In this document: in pieces, positions 32,532-44,565 of the stretch
How the letters are laid out: every line of letters begins with the position of its first letter
How positions within the stretch are numbered: position 1 is the first letter of the stretch
Assembly: GCA_026686845.1 (NCBI GenBank)
Contig: JAIVEN010000008.1
Coordinates: forward strand, 10,880,501-10,944,500
Origin: Adenanthera pavonina
Taxonomy: Eukaryota > Streptophyta > Magnoliopsida > Fabales > Fabaceae
DNA length: 64,000 nucleotides
Direction: 5' to 3'
Made by a program: the position numbers and the translations under genes
Notes under the pieces: generated by a model
What the model saw: only the letters and a program-made list of their open reading frames with translations
The model's database searches: none
Told to the model about the DNA's origin: nothing

Positions 32532-34238
32532 TAATTGTAATTTTAATTTTGGGAAAGAAATGATAATTTTTTTAATTTATTTTTATGATCCATTTGTGAT
32601 GCAATTTGAAACCTAATTAGTTAAATTATCTTGTTGTATATTGGTTTGGATACTTGAACTTATTTATGTGAGTAAAAATGTAGACCTTAACCAATAAATC
32701 TATGATGGAGTGTACTAGATTTATTTAATTTTGGCTGGGTCCCTTGGGCACTCACATTAATTACTCCGTAACTTCACAACCTCTTCCGTTGAAAGTTGCA
32801 AAAGGAGTATATGAACGGTAGAGGAAACATTGGTTCTCCAATAGATTTTGTAAGATTCTTTTAGAGTTGTTGTGCTTATCTTATCTCTTTGTCCTTTAAG
32901 ATCATGTCTTCAACAATCATATTCAACTTGATGTTCCAAAATTTTGTAATCTGAGTTAATAAATTGTAACAAAAAATTCATAATGTTTTCACCCTTATCC
33001 TCTTTAACGAAGTCGATCGTTGGGGAATGACCAGGTTGTTTTCATAATCCACATATGGGAGCGTTTAGTTCGTGACTTCGTGTAAGGGAAAAAAAACATT
33101 CTCCTTTTACACAAAAATCAAGAAATGTAATATTTTTTATAATAAAATACAGTTGAAAGTCGAATTATTCCAATTTGACTAGTCTCTAAACGTATAAGGA
33201 GGCTTTTTTTTTTGAACAAAGCATTCGTTGATTAATATATATGTATATATGGTCTTACTGTATAGAAAGAAACAAAAAGATTTCAGTTTTACATTTATAA
33301 AATAATATAATATTTTTCTTTATTGTATAACAATGTATAAATTATGATCAGCAAAGAAATAAAAGAAAAAAACACTCTTAGGACCTGTTACATTTCCGGA
33401 AAGGATCCATGGTAATAAAATAGAATGGTAGGGTAATGGAAAGGAATGAAATGTTGATTACCATTAATTTGTTTAATAAGATATCAAGAGCCGATTTAGT
33501 TTATCATTGGGACCAATAAAAGTATATTTACAAACATATTTTTTTATTAGCTTTGTGTATGTCTCATTTTAAAAGATTTTTTTGCAAATTAATTTTTACC
33601 TCTAAACATACTTTTAATTAACGGATTAAAGAAATTATTTTTCAGTTTGCAAACATATTTTTATCTCACAATTATTTTGTCAAACTTTTTTTTATAATAA
33701 AAAATATTAAAACATAAATCATGTTATAACAAATTAACTTACTTTTATCAAAATTTCATTTTGATAAACTTTATTTTATTTCAACTTAAGTTAATTCGCA
33801 AACTAAAAACTAAATGGGCAAGGTTGGAAACAAATTTGTTTTATTTATTTAAGGATTAGATATATAAATTGATGCAAATAACTCCTCTTACTTTTTAAAG
33901 TATAAAATTAACCTCGACATTTTACTTTTTGACTCCAAAATCCCTACTATTATTATTACAATTATTAATTTCATTTTAAAATGTAAGAAACAAATAACTA
34001 AATTATTAAAATAAAAAAAATAATCAAATATTTTAAATATGTCAAAAATTTTTTTTCACAAATATCTTTAATTTAATGTTTTCACTTATCTCTACTTTAA
34101 CTTATACCTTATGATAATAAATTTACTTTAATTAAGGGTGAAATAAAAAAAATATTAATATAACAGACAAAAATCATTTGTCTTATATTTTAGAATAAAA
34201 TATATTTAAAAATATCATCAAGGAATAATTTACTAATA
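32532..34238. other. AT-rich region, no gene
   Basis: No gene is recognisable. A possible MITE remnant lies around 33380..33840, including TTCAGTTTGCAAACATATT and a reversed TTAATTCGCAAACTAAAA about 180 bases apart, but its ends could not be fixed. The remainder is low-complexity AT-rich sequence. Confidence 0.35.
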
Positions 34239-34504
34239 CTCCCTCCGGTCCTATATATAGGACCTTTTGCCTTGGTCCTAAATATAAGATCCTTTACAAT
34301 ATACGAGGTGGTATTTATTATGTATTTCCAAAAAAATGCCCCTATTTAATGCATTTAAAGAGAAAAAAGAGAGAGATTAAATAAGGATAATTTTGGAAAA
34401 ATGTTGAAATTTTCGGAGAAATCGAGGTAGTTAATTAGTTTTAACTCTCTTTCTTAATTCGCGTGATTCGGTTAAAATGATCTTATATATAGGATTAGAG
34501 GGAG
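34239..34504. mobile_element. Stowaway MITE, well preserved
   Basis: A 266-base element starts CTCCCTCCGGTCCTATATAT and ends TATATAGGATTAGAGGGAG. The ends are inverted and flanked by TA at 34237..34238 and 34505..34506. It has no coding content. Confidence 0.88.
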
Positions 34505-34634
34505 TAATAACTATCATATATGTCATATTAATGAGGTACTTGTGGCATCCTATGCAAAATTAGAGATATTTATGTAATTTTCTCTTTAGGTAAAAGTTGT
34601 CATTTAACCAACAGACCTCATTGTCCATCACTCC

Positions 34635-34985
34635 ATGCCGTCAACGAAGGCTTTTCTAGCTGGCGACATTTGTTCAAGCATCCAAACTCCTTTAATTCCT
34701 TCCCATTTAACTTCCTCCTCCTCCCTCCCCAACCTTCCTTCGTACTTCCTCTACCAATCACTCTTGGCAAATTTCTTTCAAAGAAGAGGGGGAAATGGGA
34801 ATGGAATACCAGCTCAGAAAAATCGAAAACTCTCTGTTCTCGGACATTCCAAGTGCAGGAAAATACTATGGAGCTGTGTGGGGACTTGTGTAGAGGAAGA
34901 AGAAAACGGTTTTGGTATTTTGGGTTTTCTCATAAGCTTGAGATTTAAAAGGCAGTACAATAAAAACAAACTCGAAGAACAATAA
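34635..34985 (+). CDS. uncharacterised 116-residue open frame
   Basis: This is one of the longer ATG-started frames outside transposons. The amino end is rich in Ser, Leu and Pro with few acidic residues up to about residue 65, a composition that could suit an organelle-targeting peptide. Then come basic residues, several cysteines and an acidic EEEE stretch. An overlapping frame at 34670..34948 is about as long, which weakens the case. No family was recognised and no second copy exists in the window. It may be a first exon, a chance frame, or a decayed gene. Confidence 0.2.
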   Translation: MPSTKAFLAGDICSSIQTPLIPSHLTSSSSLPNLPSYFLYQSLLANFFQRRGGNGNGIPAQKNRKLSVLGHSKCRKILWSCVGTCVEEEENGFGILGFLISLRFKRQYNKNKLEEQ

Positions 34986-35187
34986 GGATATTTGTAAAGT
35001 TCTCGCCTTTATAACTATAGCTGCATGCATAGATAGAACAATGGCGTTAACGTGTGAGCTACATGACAGGGCATCATCCTTTTCTTTTCCATGTGCTCAG
35101 CCTTAATTTCGCGTTATGCAATAAGAATTAACTTTACACTGGCACATTATATAATAAAGAAATACACACCCACACAGAGACAGTTAT

Positions 35188-35234
35188 GGAGGTTACTTTT
35201 AAATTTTAAAGTGTTAGAGAGGCTAGTTGTGACT

Positions 35235-35297
<63 letters not shown>

Positions 35298-35345
35298 GTT
35301 AATTTTAAATTTTAAAGTGTTAGGGAGGCTAGTTGTGACTAACTC
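35188..35345. repeat. GA microsatellite between direct repeats
   Basis: A run of GA dinucleotides (about 35240..35292) lies between two copies of a 54-base block starting GGAGGTTA and ending GTTGTGACTAACT (35188..35241 and 35294..35345). The copies differ at only a few positions, so the duplication looks recent. Confidence 0.85.
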
Positions 35346-35773
35346 AAAGTTAAGGGGTTTATATATTTTACCCTTTATTTAGTTAAACACAATTAAATAT
35401 GAAAAGATTGAGATGTCCTCAAACAAAATTCCTTTCCATCTTCTCGTCCTTCCTTCATCCTTCTGCAACTACTTGCTCCATCTATCGCTACCGCCAATGT
35501 CCCTTCTTCCTCCTTCCACCATAATCCCTCTCCTCTCCATGATAGCAGTCACTTAAAATCCTGCAACCAAAAACAAACAACAAGAAGAAGAAGAGAAACA
35601 ATGGAAGGTCAATGATGGTGGAGGATGATGGAAGAGGTTTCGCTGACGGTGGGCTCACTAGTAGTGGAGGAAGATGGAAGTGCTGTTGCTGGTGGTGGAG
35701 GAAGATGGAAGGGGTGTGTTGGTGGTGAGCTCAATAAATTTAGGAGCTTGAACAGATCTGGGAGCCCAAATGG
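35346..35773. other. region with GGTGG-rich tract, no gene
   Basis: A Pro/Ser-rich minus-strand frame and a Gly/Val-rich plus-strand frame overlap around 35610..35917 because of a GGTGGAGGAAGATGGAAG repeat. Neither resembles a known protein; the frames follow from the repeat. Confidence 0.4.
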
Positions 35774-36000
35774 CACTACAACAAAGAATACTTTTAAGAA
35801 TGGTTGAAAAAGACTTTCAATAATAGTTCTTGCACAATGGTTAAATTGAAAGCGGTGAAAAGTATAATTTTCCAATTTCAAGGATAGTTGTAGGCACATC
35901 GATCCTTGAAAGTCCACTTTCCAAGATTGTTAGTGGCCATGATAGTCCTAGATAGTCCACTGGTCTTGAAAGTGGCATTTAAAAAAAAAATTGTATAAAT
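35774..36000. mobile_element. CACTA-type 5' terminus, fragment
   Basis: It begins CACTACAACAAAGAATAC, a good CACTA terminal sequence, followed by subterminal words CTTTCAA, TTTCAAGGATAG, CTTGAAAG and their inverses. The opposite terminus was not found, so the element is truncated or its other end has decayed. Confidence 0.5.
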
Positions 36001-37890
36001 GCTTATGATTTCAGTAGTTCCTTCTTCTATGCGGTTGCAAATTAATTCTAAACATTCCACAAATTTCCAATACTACCATCATATACATATTCAAAATCTA
36101 CAAAACACCAAAACAAGTTAATCCAAGTTGCAAATATAATAATATAGGAAATTTGCAAAATCCACACATTCCATGTGTTTTCATGCCTATATAATATCTG
36201 CCAACAATTTGCCTCAGATATGTGAGAGCATGCTCTAAAATAAATATAAAGTCTAATTCATGGAAGCCTTTTCTATTTTAAAATAGAAATTGATTAAAAT
36301 TAGTTGGAAATCTTAATATCTTTCAAAGTTATCATAACTTTTTAAAATTATCATAATTAAATTATATTCTCATATTAATTGGATCTTTTTTAATTTTTTT
36401 CCGCCATAACTTTTTTTATTATTTCTAATAGAGGTGAAAATGAAAACTAATATTAAATGCATTTCAGACTTTATAAAATAACTTAAAAAATAATATGTTT
36501 TATATTTTAAAATGGAGTGAGTATAATAATGACGGAAATCTCACCGCATCCACAGAATTTAAGATTATATCCCGTTTGGTTTGTCTTTTTATAAAAAATC
36601 GTTTAAAATAATCACAATTTATAAAAATAAAATTTGGATAAAAATAGAGAAGTTTATCATAAACTTATTTAAGTAATTTTAAAAAAAATAATAATTAAAA
36701 ACTATGATTTGAGTTATGAAAAGGTACGCTAAAAAGTCCTTAATATGTACAAATATACAGGGACACGTTATCACTCGTATGAAAATTGACAAATGCTTCG
36801 TACATTGGTCTCGTCATCCCGTCCTCGTCATCATCGTCGTTTTCTATCTCTACATATCTCATTGATTTACATTTCAGTTCAAAAGTCTTCGTCTGGACTC
36901 TCTTCAATTCAGAATTATTTGAATTCCAATTTGAAATCTGGAATACCACGTAACCTCACAGAATAACGGGCTTGGATGACTTGACATAAAATATTCAGAT
37001 TGAAACTATAAAAATAATACATTGACAATCAGCTATGATTTGAAGTTTAGGATTCAATCGAAAGAAATGACCATTAATAAAATTAAGGACGAATTTAGGG
37101 GTGCCCCCCACCCCAGTCTCCCACCAAAACATTTGATTGGGTGTTAGCTTATAGGTTCATAATTGGTTAAAGCCTGAGTATTACTAAAAACCAAAAAAAA
37201 AGAAAAAGAAAAATATCCTCCACTATAACCCCCCACGTCCTATATCAACGTGCATGAGTGTATAAATTTGTTGAAGGAAATTAATTATGTATCTTTCATA
37301 TGGGAATGGGATAGTAATAGGTTATGGGTTTATATTTTATATAATAATATAAATAATATAAATATAATATCATTGAAATTTTTAAATGTTATATAATAAT
37401 ATTTTTAAATGATATTTTTGTTTAATTTGTTTTTAGATTATTTTTATTTCCCCTTTCATTAACTATGTTATTTTTATTTATCCAGCATTTGATTACTACT
37501 CAAAATGCTCTTTTTTTTATGTTAACAATTGTGTTATTTTTTATTATGTTGTGAATTTGATTACTTAATTAGGTACAATTTTTTGTATTTTTATGTTGAT
37601 AAATTTTGGCATTATTATGATAATATAGGAGAAATTTTTTTTACTTTAAGTTTAGAGCTATTGATAATTTATTTTTTGAAAGGGAAGCTTCTCAAACTAA
37701 TGAAGTTAGTAAATAAGCTCATTCTAATTTAACATCATCTGAGTTGATCAATAATAACAAATTCAAATTAAAGTGTCAACGGTGGACAAGGATGAAATTA
37801 ATATTGTAACAAACTGCATTTTAATTTAGGAATATCCTATTCAAGCACATGATAAGGTTCGTCATACTTATTTAAATTTTTTTCCCTCAA
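36001..37890. other. AT-rich region, no convincing gene
   Basis: A minus-strand frame at 36740..36949 encodes a 69-residue peptide with an acidic run (IENDDDDEDG) and reads like a coding exon, but no family was recognised. Around 36960..37025 the sequence resembles intron 1 of the SCPL copy (15866..15970), including GACATAAAATA and TATAAAAATAATACAT, which hints at a shared older repeat or a scrap of another SCPL gene. The rest is low-complexity. Confidence 0.35.
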
Positions 37891-40447
37891 TATTTATCCT
37901 AGATACACCTCCTATCTTAACCCAAATTCTCCAAAAACCATTCAAACACAGCGCAAACAACTCAAATGTACTTTACAAAACATCAGAGCAGCGGAAAACA
38001 CCACAAAATATCTCGAGAAACACCAAAACAGTTGGAATAGTGTGCAGGGCCATGTCCGCTACAGTAATACCACGGCTCTAGAGCTCTCAAACTCACTGGC
38101 GTCGCGGTGCCCTCTGCTGATGCAAAATTAGCAAAGTTCAACTTCTGGGGTGAACTTCCGACGTACATAACTTTATGTTCTCACTTCCGATTGTCCTGAT
38201 TCCAACTCCTACAAGTCAATATTATCCCATTCTATCCATAAACACTAATTTCATCTCAATCCATCTCCGTATGGAGATTTTGAACACCCGACACCGTTTT
38301 GACCACTTTTCAACCAAAACTTACCACTTACAATTCTTATTTGCCACCAAAGGTACACAGGTCCTAATCCACTTAACCAACTTATTCAAAGGGAATTTAT
38401 CTCAAAGAAATCACTCCTCTGATATTGACCCCCTTGAACCCCAAATTGGCATATTAGACTACTTGCCCTAAAACACACCAAGGCCCCAATTCCGCCTTTC
38501 GGCTCACAAATGCTACCATACGGACTCAACAACACTCCGTATCATGCATGCATCACAAGACATCACATCCAACACCATGCCACATCAATATCATAACATT
38601 AACATACATACACATCTAAATATCATTATAATTATCCAACTCTTCATATCTATTACAACACACTATCCTACTTAGCATAATATACGTAGACATTCCACAC
38701 ACACACTACATAGACTTAGTATTCCTACATCCGGTATGCTACTCCCTTACCTTCTCTGGACTAGTACCAGAACCTTTACCTGAAATGTTAGTTCATGGGA
38801 AAGAGGATGTGAGACAATGTCTCAGTAACCGGGAACAACCACACATAATATATATACTGACCACACAATCATGCACATGGTACAATGAAATGCTAATGAA
38901 TGGTATGCATGTTCTCCCTTATACATAGTTAGAACCACGAGCTGTCATTATGACAAGATATTCCAATAGATGATTCCCTTCCAACAATAGGTGAAAACTG
39001 ATTTTTGGACATCACCAAGCTCATCTTACCCTAATGCAACCCGGCCAATTGTTACACTAGAGCTTGAACTGTGACTCTCCTTCCTCTGAACCATCGTGAA
39101 TTAGTGGTCATTTAGGGAAGGTACATCCTCAAATCCACTACCACCTGGCTCTCCAAAGGAAAGGATTTAGTGATAAGGATGTTTCATCATATCATCTTAT
39201 CTATTGTCACCTGGCTCTCCCAAAGAGAGGATTTAATGATAGGGATCTTTATCATATTATCATCTCATATCATATCATATCATTATCATCACCTCATCAT
39301 CAATCTCTCACTATGCAATCATGGTGATGATGCCAATGTCATGCCAACATGCCTTAAACACACATATATATCATCATCACAAACATCATATGGACATGCT
39401 AGCATGCAATGGTACGGGAATGCTACATATCATACATACATAACTTATACAGTCATCATATATCAACTAGCCGCATGCAGACCACGATATATAGAAAACC
39501 ATTCACATACTCAAGCAATATAATAGTATGAAAAGGAACATGCATATATACATATATATATATATATTATCATATCACTATACAATACAAATCATATAGA
39601 TAATACAGACACCCAGTTACCTCAATTGTCGCTACCACAAGCACACAAGTTCCACAAGCTTTCTTGAATGGCAATCCCATGACTTGGCTTCCCTGATCAA
39701 CCAAACAACCTTTACAATATCATAAAATCCTCAACTAACATATAATCCAAATATCCAAATTCCATAATTTCACCATTTAGGCTTAACCCAAGGTTCCAAC
39801 CCCACTTTCATGCATCATTTAGCTCCTAAAGGCTATTCAAACTCTACTCAACCACACATATCTTGGATTCCATACTCCCTCTAACAATTACAACCTAGGG
39901 TTAAGCTTGCCTCATGCCTACTCCTTCCAAAACTCATACCCAAGGATCACAGCCACTAAATCACATTTCCTTAACCCTATTTCATCCATTTTAATTGGCC
40001 AGTTTCAGGCAAAAACAAAAAATTCCAACATATACCCAAAAGATGCCAACTTAAAACAGAAGAAAATGGAGAGAGAGAATTAGGGATCACTTACCAACCA
40101 AGATCCAAGTTTCAAGAGGCAAAAAATCACTCCCAAAGGTCGAATTACACAGACCCTAGCAGAGCTTCTTTTTTCTCCCCTCATTTCTTTCCCTTTTATT
40201 CATCCGAAATGTTTTAGATTTAAGAAAAATTATCCTCGTTCGTTGCAGTGCCAGTAAGCTTGCCTCAGCTTGGTTGCTTTTGGCAGCTCTTCCGTCGCAG
40301 TGGTCCTACTTCTCGCTGCAGCATGGAGCTCATTTTCTCCCACTGTAAGCTCTCCTCCATCTTATTTCCTTCGATTCTGCATATAATGCCAAATACACTT
40401 GGTTAGCTAGAGACTAAATCCAAGATAATATAATGAGTATTGTTACA
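37891..40447 (-). mobile_element. 3' LTR of the Tekay-type element
   Basis: About 2.56 kb. The plus-strand right end GTATTGTTACA (40447) abuts the polypurine tract. The left end is worn (TATTTATCCTAGATACACCT against TGTAACACTACTCTAATATA in the 5' LTR). It contains ATATAT and CATCAT microsatellites and the splice-like GTAAGT (40089..40094) and CAG (38780..38782) on the minus strand. Confidence 0.85.
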
Positions 40448-40460
40448 TTCTCCCCTCCTT
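40448..40460 (-). promoter_or_regulatory. polypurine tract
   Basis: On the minus strand AAGGAGGGGAGAA directly precedes the TGTAACA start of the 3' LTR. This is the usual position and composition of the primer for second-strand DNA synthesis. Confidence 0.85.
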
Positions 40461-40499
40461 ACAAAAATTTCATCCTTAAAATTTCATCTTTCACCTCAA

Positions 40500-43327
40500 C
40501 TAAAAATCTCTGGATACCTCATTCGCATAGATTCTTCTATCTCCCACGTGATATCATTGGATGTCAAGCCTCTCTACAACACTTTCACTAACTTAATAGT
40601 CTTATTCCTCAATTGTTTCTCCTTTACATCGAGTATTTGTAATGACGTGACCTCAAAAGTCAGATCCTCTCGTACTTGAACTTCCTCATCATTAATTATG
40701 TGAGACGGATCAAGATGATACTTCTTGAGTTGAGACATGTGGAAAACATTGTGCAATTCTACAAGATTAGGTGGTAACGCCACTCGATACGCCACTGGCC
40801 CAATTCGCTCCAAAATTTGATATGGACCCATATACTGCGGAGTGAGCTTCTTCGCTCGAATTGATCTCCTAACACCTGTGGTAAGAGTGACCTTTAGAAA
40901 TACGTGATCTTTAGCATCAAACTCTAATTGTCTCCTCATTCTATCTGTATAACTCTTCTGCCGACTCTGAGCAGTTAGAAGTTTATGTCGAATACTCTCT
41001 ATTTGTTAAGAGGTTTGATCTACAATATTTGGGCCAAATAGACTCCTCTCACCAAGTTCAGTCCAAAACAATGGTGATTTACACTTTCTGCCATACAAAG
41101 CTTCATATGGAGCCATTTGCAAACTTGAGTGATAACTATTATTGTAGGCGAATTCAACTAAGGGCAGATATTGATCCTTATTACCTTTGTTCTCCAAAAC
41201 ACAAACTTGTAGCATGTTTTCCAGAGTTTGAATCGTCCTTTCAGTCTGCCCATCAAATTGAGGGTGATAAGTAGTACTAGAATTCAGCTTTGTACCCATG
41301 ACCTTCTAAAGAGATTTCCAAAACCTGGATATAAACCTAGAATTTCTGTTCGACACAAAATTCATCGGGACTCCATGCAGTCTCACAATCTCTTTCACAT
41401 ACAACTATGCCAACTTCCCCATCGTCAATCTATCCACAACTACCAATATTGCATTGTGCCCTGAAGAGATCCTCGGTAATCCCATCATGAAATCCATGGA
41501 GATGCTATCCTATTTCCACTCAGGGATCTCCAGAGGTTGCAACGTACCTGCTAACAATTGGTGTTCAATCTTCACCTTTTGACAGATTGGACATCTTGCT
41601 ACATATTCTATGATGTCCTTTTTCATGCTTGGCCACCAGTACCCTTACTTCAAATCTTGGTACATCTTAGTGGTACCTGGGTGAATAGTGTACCTGCTCG
41701 TACAAGTTTCCTCCAAAATGATTTCTTGCAACTCTGCAACATTCGGCATACAAATCCGACCATCGTACCGGATAATACCATCCTCCAGTATTTCAAAATC
41801 TTAAGTTTCCACCATTTCAATTTATTCCCGAATGCCCAAAAGATAGTTATCCCCTAATTGAGCATAGCAAAGGTTCGTTAATAAATTGCATGATACATTG
41901 ATAGATCCCAATACTAGTACTCCAGGATGGATATTAATGGATAACTTCATATCTCTCAAGCTTTCTAGCAATTGTTGTTCCCTCATCATCATGGTGGCTA
42001 TGTGGATCGACTTTCGAATGCATCCACCACAACGTTGGCTTTCCCAGGATGATACTTCAAAGCAAATTCATAGTCTACCAAGAATTCTACCTAATGCCTT
42101 TGCCTCATATTTAACTCTTTTTGATCAAACAGTTACTTCAGACTCTTATGATCGCTGAATACCTCAAATTGAGTGCCATAGAGATAATGCCTCCATAGTT
42201 TCAAGGAACACACTATAGCCACTAGCTCAAGGTCGTGAGTAGTATAGTTCTCCTTATGGGCTTCAACTACCTTAAAGCATATGCCACAATTCTTCCCTAT
42301 TGCATCAATATACACCCTAGACCCTTCTTAGAGGCATCAGTGTAAACTGTGAATAACTCAGATAGGTTAGGGATAATCGGTACTAGGGTGGATGTTAGAC
42401 GAACCTTCAGATCTTGGAATGCTCTCTCACACATGTCATCCCAAGTGAAAGATCGATCCTTACGGGTGAGTCTAGTCAATGACATAACATGCTGAAAGAA
42501 TTCCTTAATGAACCTTGGGTAGTAACAAGCCAATCCCAAAAGGCTGTGAATTTCAGTCATTGATTACGGTTTGTCCCAATTTAACACCTCTTCTACTTTA
42601 CTCAGGTCCCCTACTACACCTTCTGCAGAAATCACGTGACCTAGAAATTTCACCTCCTATAGCCAAAACTCACATTTACTAAGCTTAGCATACAATTGGT
42701 GTTCCTGCAACACTTGCAATATAATTTGAAGATGGAGTACATGCTCTTCCTCACTCTTGGAGTATATCAGAATGTCATCAATAAATACCACCACAAATTT
42801 ATCCACATACGGCCAAAAGACCTTATTCATATAATCCATGAAGATTGCTGGGGTATTGGTCAACCCGAATGGCATCACAAGAAACTCATAATGTCCATAT
42901 TGAGTTCAAAAAGCCATTTTAAGCATATCTTCAAATGCACTCATAGTTGATAGTATCCTGACATCAAATCGATTTTAGAGAAAATAGAAGCACCTACCAA
43001 CTGATCAATCAAGTCTTTAATCCGTGGCAAAGGATATTTATTCTTGATTGTCATTCAGTTCAGTTGCCTGTAATCAATACACAATCTGAGGCTATTATCC
43101 TTCTTCTTGAAAACAACACTGGAGCTCCCCAAGGTGAGACACTTGGTCTGATGAAACCCCTTTGTAACAAATCTTTAATCTACTTCTTAAGTTCTTTCAA
43201 CTCAGATGGTGTCATTCGATATGGAGCCTTAGAAATAAGACTTGTCCCAGTCACCAAATCAATGGAAAACTCCAGCTCTTTTAGTGGTGGCAAACTGGTA
43301 ATCTCCTCTGGAAACACATCAAGATAT
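40500..43327 (-). pseudogene. Ty3-gypsy pol remnant (RT, RNase H, integrase, chromodomain-like end)
   Basis: This is the enzyme part of the element, on the minus strand. It begins at the insertion (43327) with DVFPEE and passes through APYRMTPSELKELKK. Reverse transcriptase is at 42650..43200, with MPFGLTNTPAIF and the catalytic FIDDILIYS intact near 42772..42786. Next come the RNase H region with VYTDASKKGLG and TTHDLELVA (42133..42560), integrase with CPICQKVK and a SNRNSRF stretch where the family has SDRG, then YHPQFDGQTERTIQTLE (41006..41299), and the carboxyl region GPYQILERIGPVAYRVALPP with a chromodomain-like TWEIEESMR ending near 40500. About ten stops or frame changes break it. Confidence 0.88.
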
Positions 43328-44097
43328 TGTCATACCCGGAAATGTGACGCAGATGACGTGGGAAACAAAGAGAAAGAAAGAATAAACCTGTACGATGGAC
43401 GCTGATTCTGGAGGAGTTGCCACCAAAATTTTAAGGAAAATTTTGGAAAACCAAATAAAAAGGAAAATGATGGTCTGTGAATCAGAGATGAGTTTAGGAG
43501 TATAATTGTGAGTGTGGAAGGTGTTAGACATTTTAAGTTGATCATGCAATTTTTTTGGCTTTTAAAAATTATTTTGATTACCCTTTAATCATTTACATGT
43601 AAAAATGAATATAAAAAATAAATAAATAAAATAAGATGAGAATATGAGGAGTTGAGAAAAATAAAATAAGAGAAAAATATTATTTATTTACAAGAGCGGA
43701 CTTGACCCAAAATCAGAGTCTGGGGCTTATGTACTCTGTGATAAGGATCAAAGTTAATATAGTTCGGTGTATAAATACGTATCACTGGGTTGATATTTTT
43801 TGTTATGTATATTTTTTGAAAAGAGAAATTTATAAAAAATAATTTATCTTTTCACAAGGAAAAAAGCTTTCAAAATTGATTGGTGTGTTTTAATTTGTAA
43901 AAGATAGATTGATCTAATTATCTTCTCTTATCACTCATTTTTTTCATTTTTCATTTTTTTTAAAAAATCAATTCCTAAAAAGAAATATATGCTTTTCCTC
44001 AATTTAAAATATTAAAGTTATACGTGATTTTGAGTATTTTATTTTTAATTTCAAAGGGGAAAATTTGAAGATAATTTTATTTTTACAAAAGAAAATC

Positions 44098-44565
44098 AAC
44101 TAACTTATATGGCAACTTTATCACTCACAATCCATTGATTGGTACCCTAATGCCCACGGTGAGACCACTAGAGAAAAAAGGTATAAAAAGGCCTAAAAGA
44201 TAAAATTGGGGAAAATAAATTGGTTTTGCATAAATCACTTTTATTTTCTTATTTCATTATAAAAATAAATACGACCATGGTAACATATTTTTGTTTTAAA
44301 AAGAAAAAGCAATAAAAGGAATTTAGAATATGACTATTATATATATATTTTATTTCTTTTCTTAAAAAATTAATCGGGATATGTGGTAACTTTATCACTC
44401 ACAGCTCACTAATTGGCACCTAAATGCTCACGATGTTATCATTCAGAGTACAAAGGCAAAGAAAAAAAAAATCAAATAGAATCTGTGGTGACTTTATCAC
44501 TCACAACTTGCTAATTGGCACCTAAATGCTCACGGTATTACCACTCGGAGTAAAAAGGCAGAGAA
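44098..44565. repeat. three related 80-base repeats inside the insertion
   Basis: Units at about 44106..44180, 44380..44460 and 44484..44565 share ACTTTATCACTCACA, then ATTGGCACCTAAATGC (GGTACCCTAATGC in the first unit) and CACGGT or CACGAT with CCACTCGGAG. Spacing is irregular. Confidence 0.75.

Noticed and set aside
34635..34985. A firm gene call for the 116-residue frame
   Set aside because: Another frame of similar length overlaps it and no family pattern was seen; kept only as a low-confidence entry.
35609..35917. Proline-rich and glycine-rich frames on opposite strands
   Set aside because: Both arise from one GGTGGAGGAAG-type repeat and a CACTA end; no sign of protein conservation.
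41029..41857. Plus-strand frames over the integrase region
   Set aside because: They are shadows of the minus-strand pol remnant, which carries the recognisable motifs.
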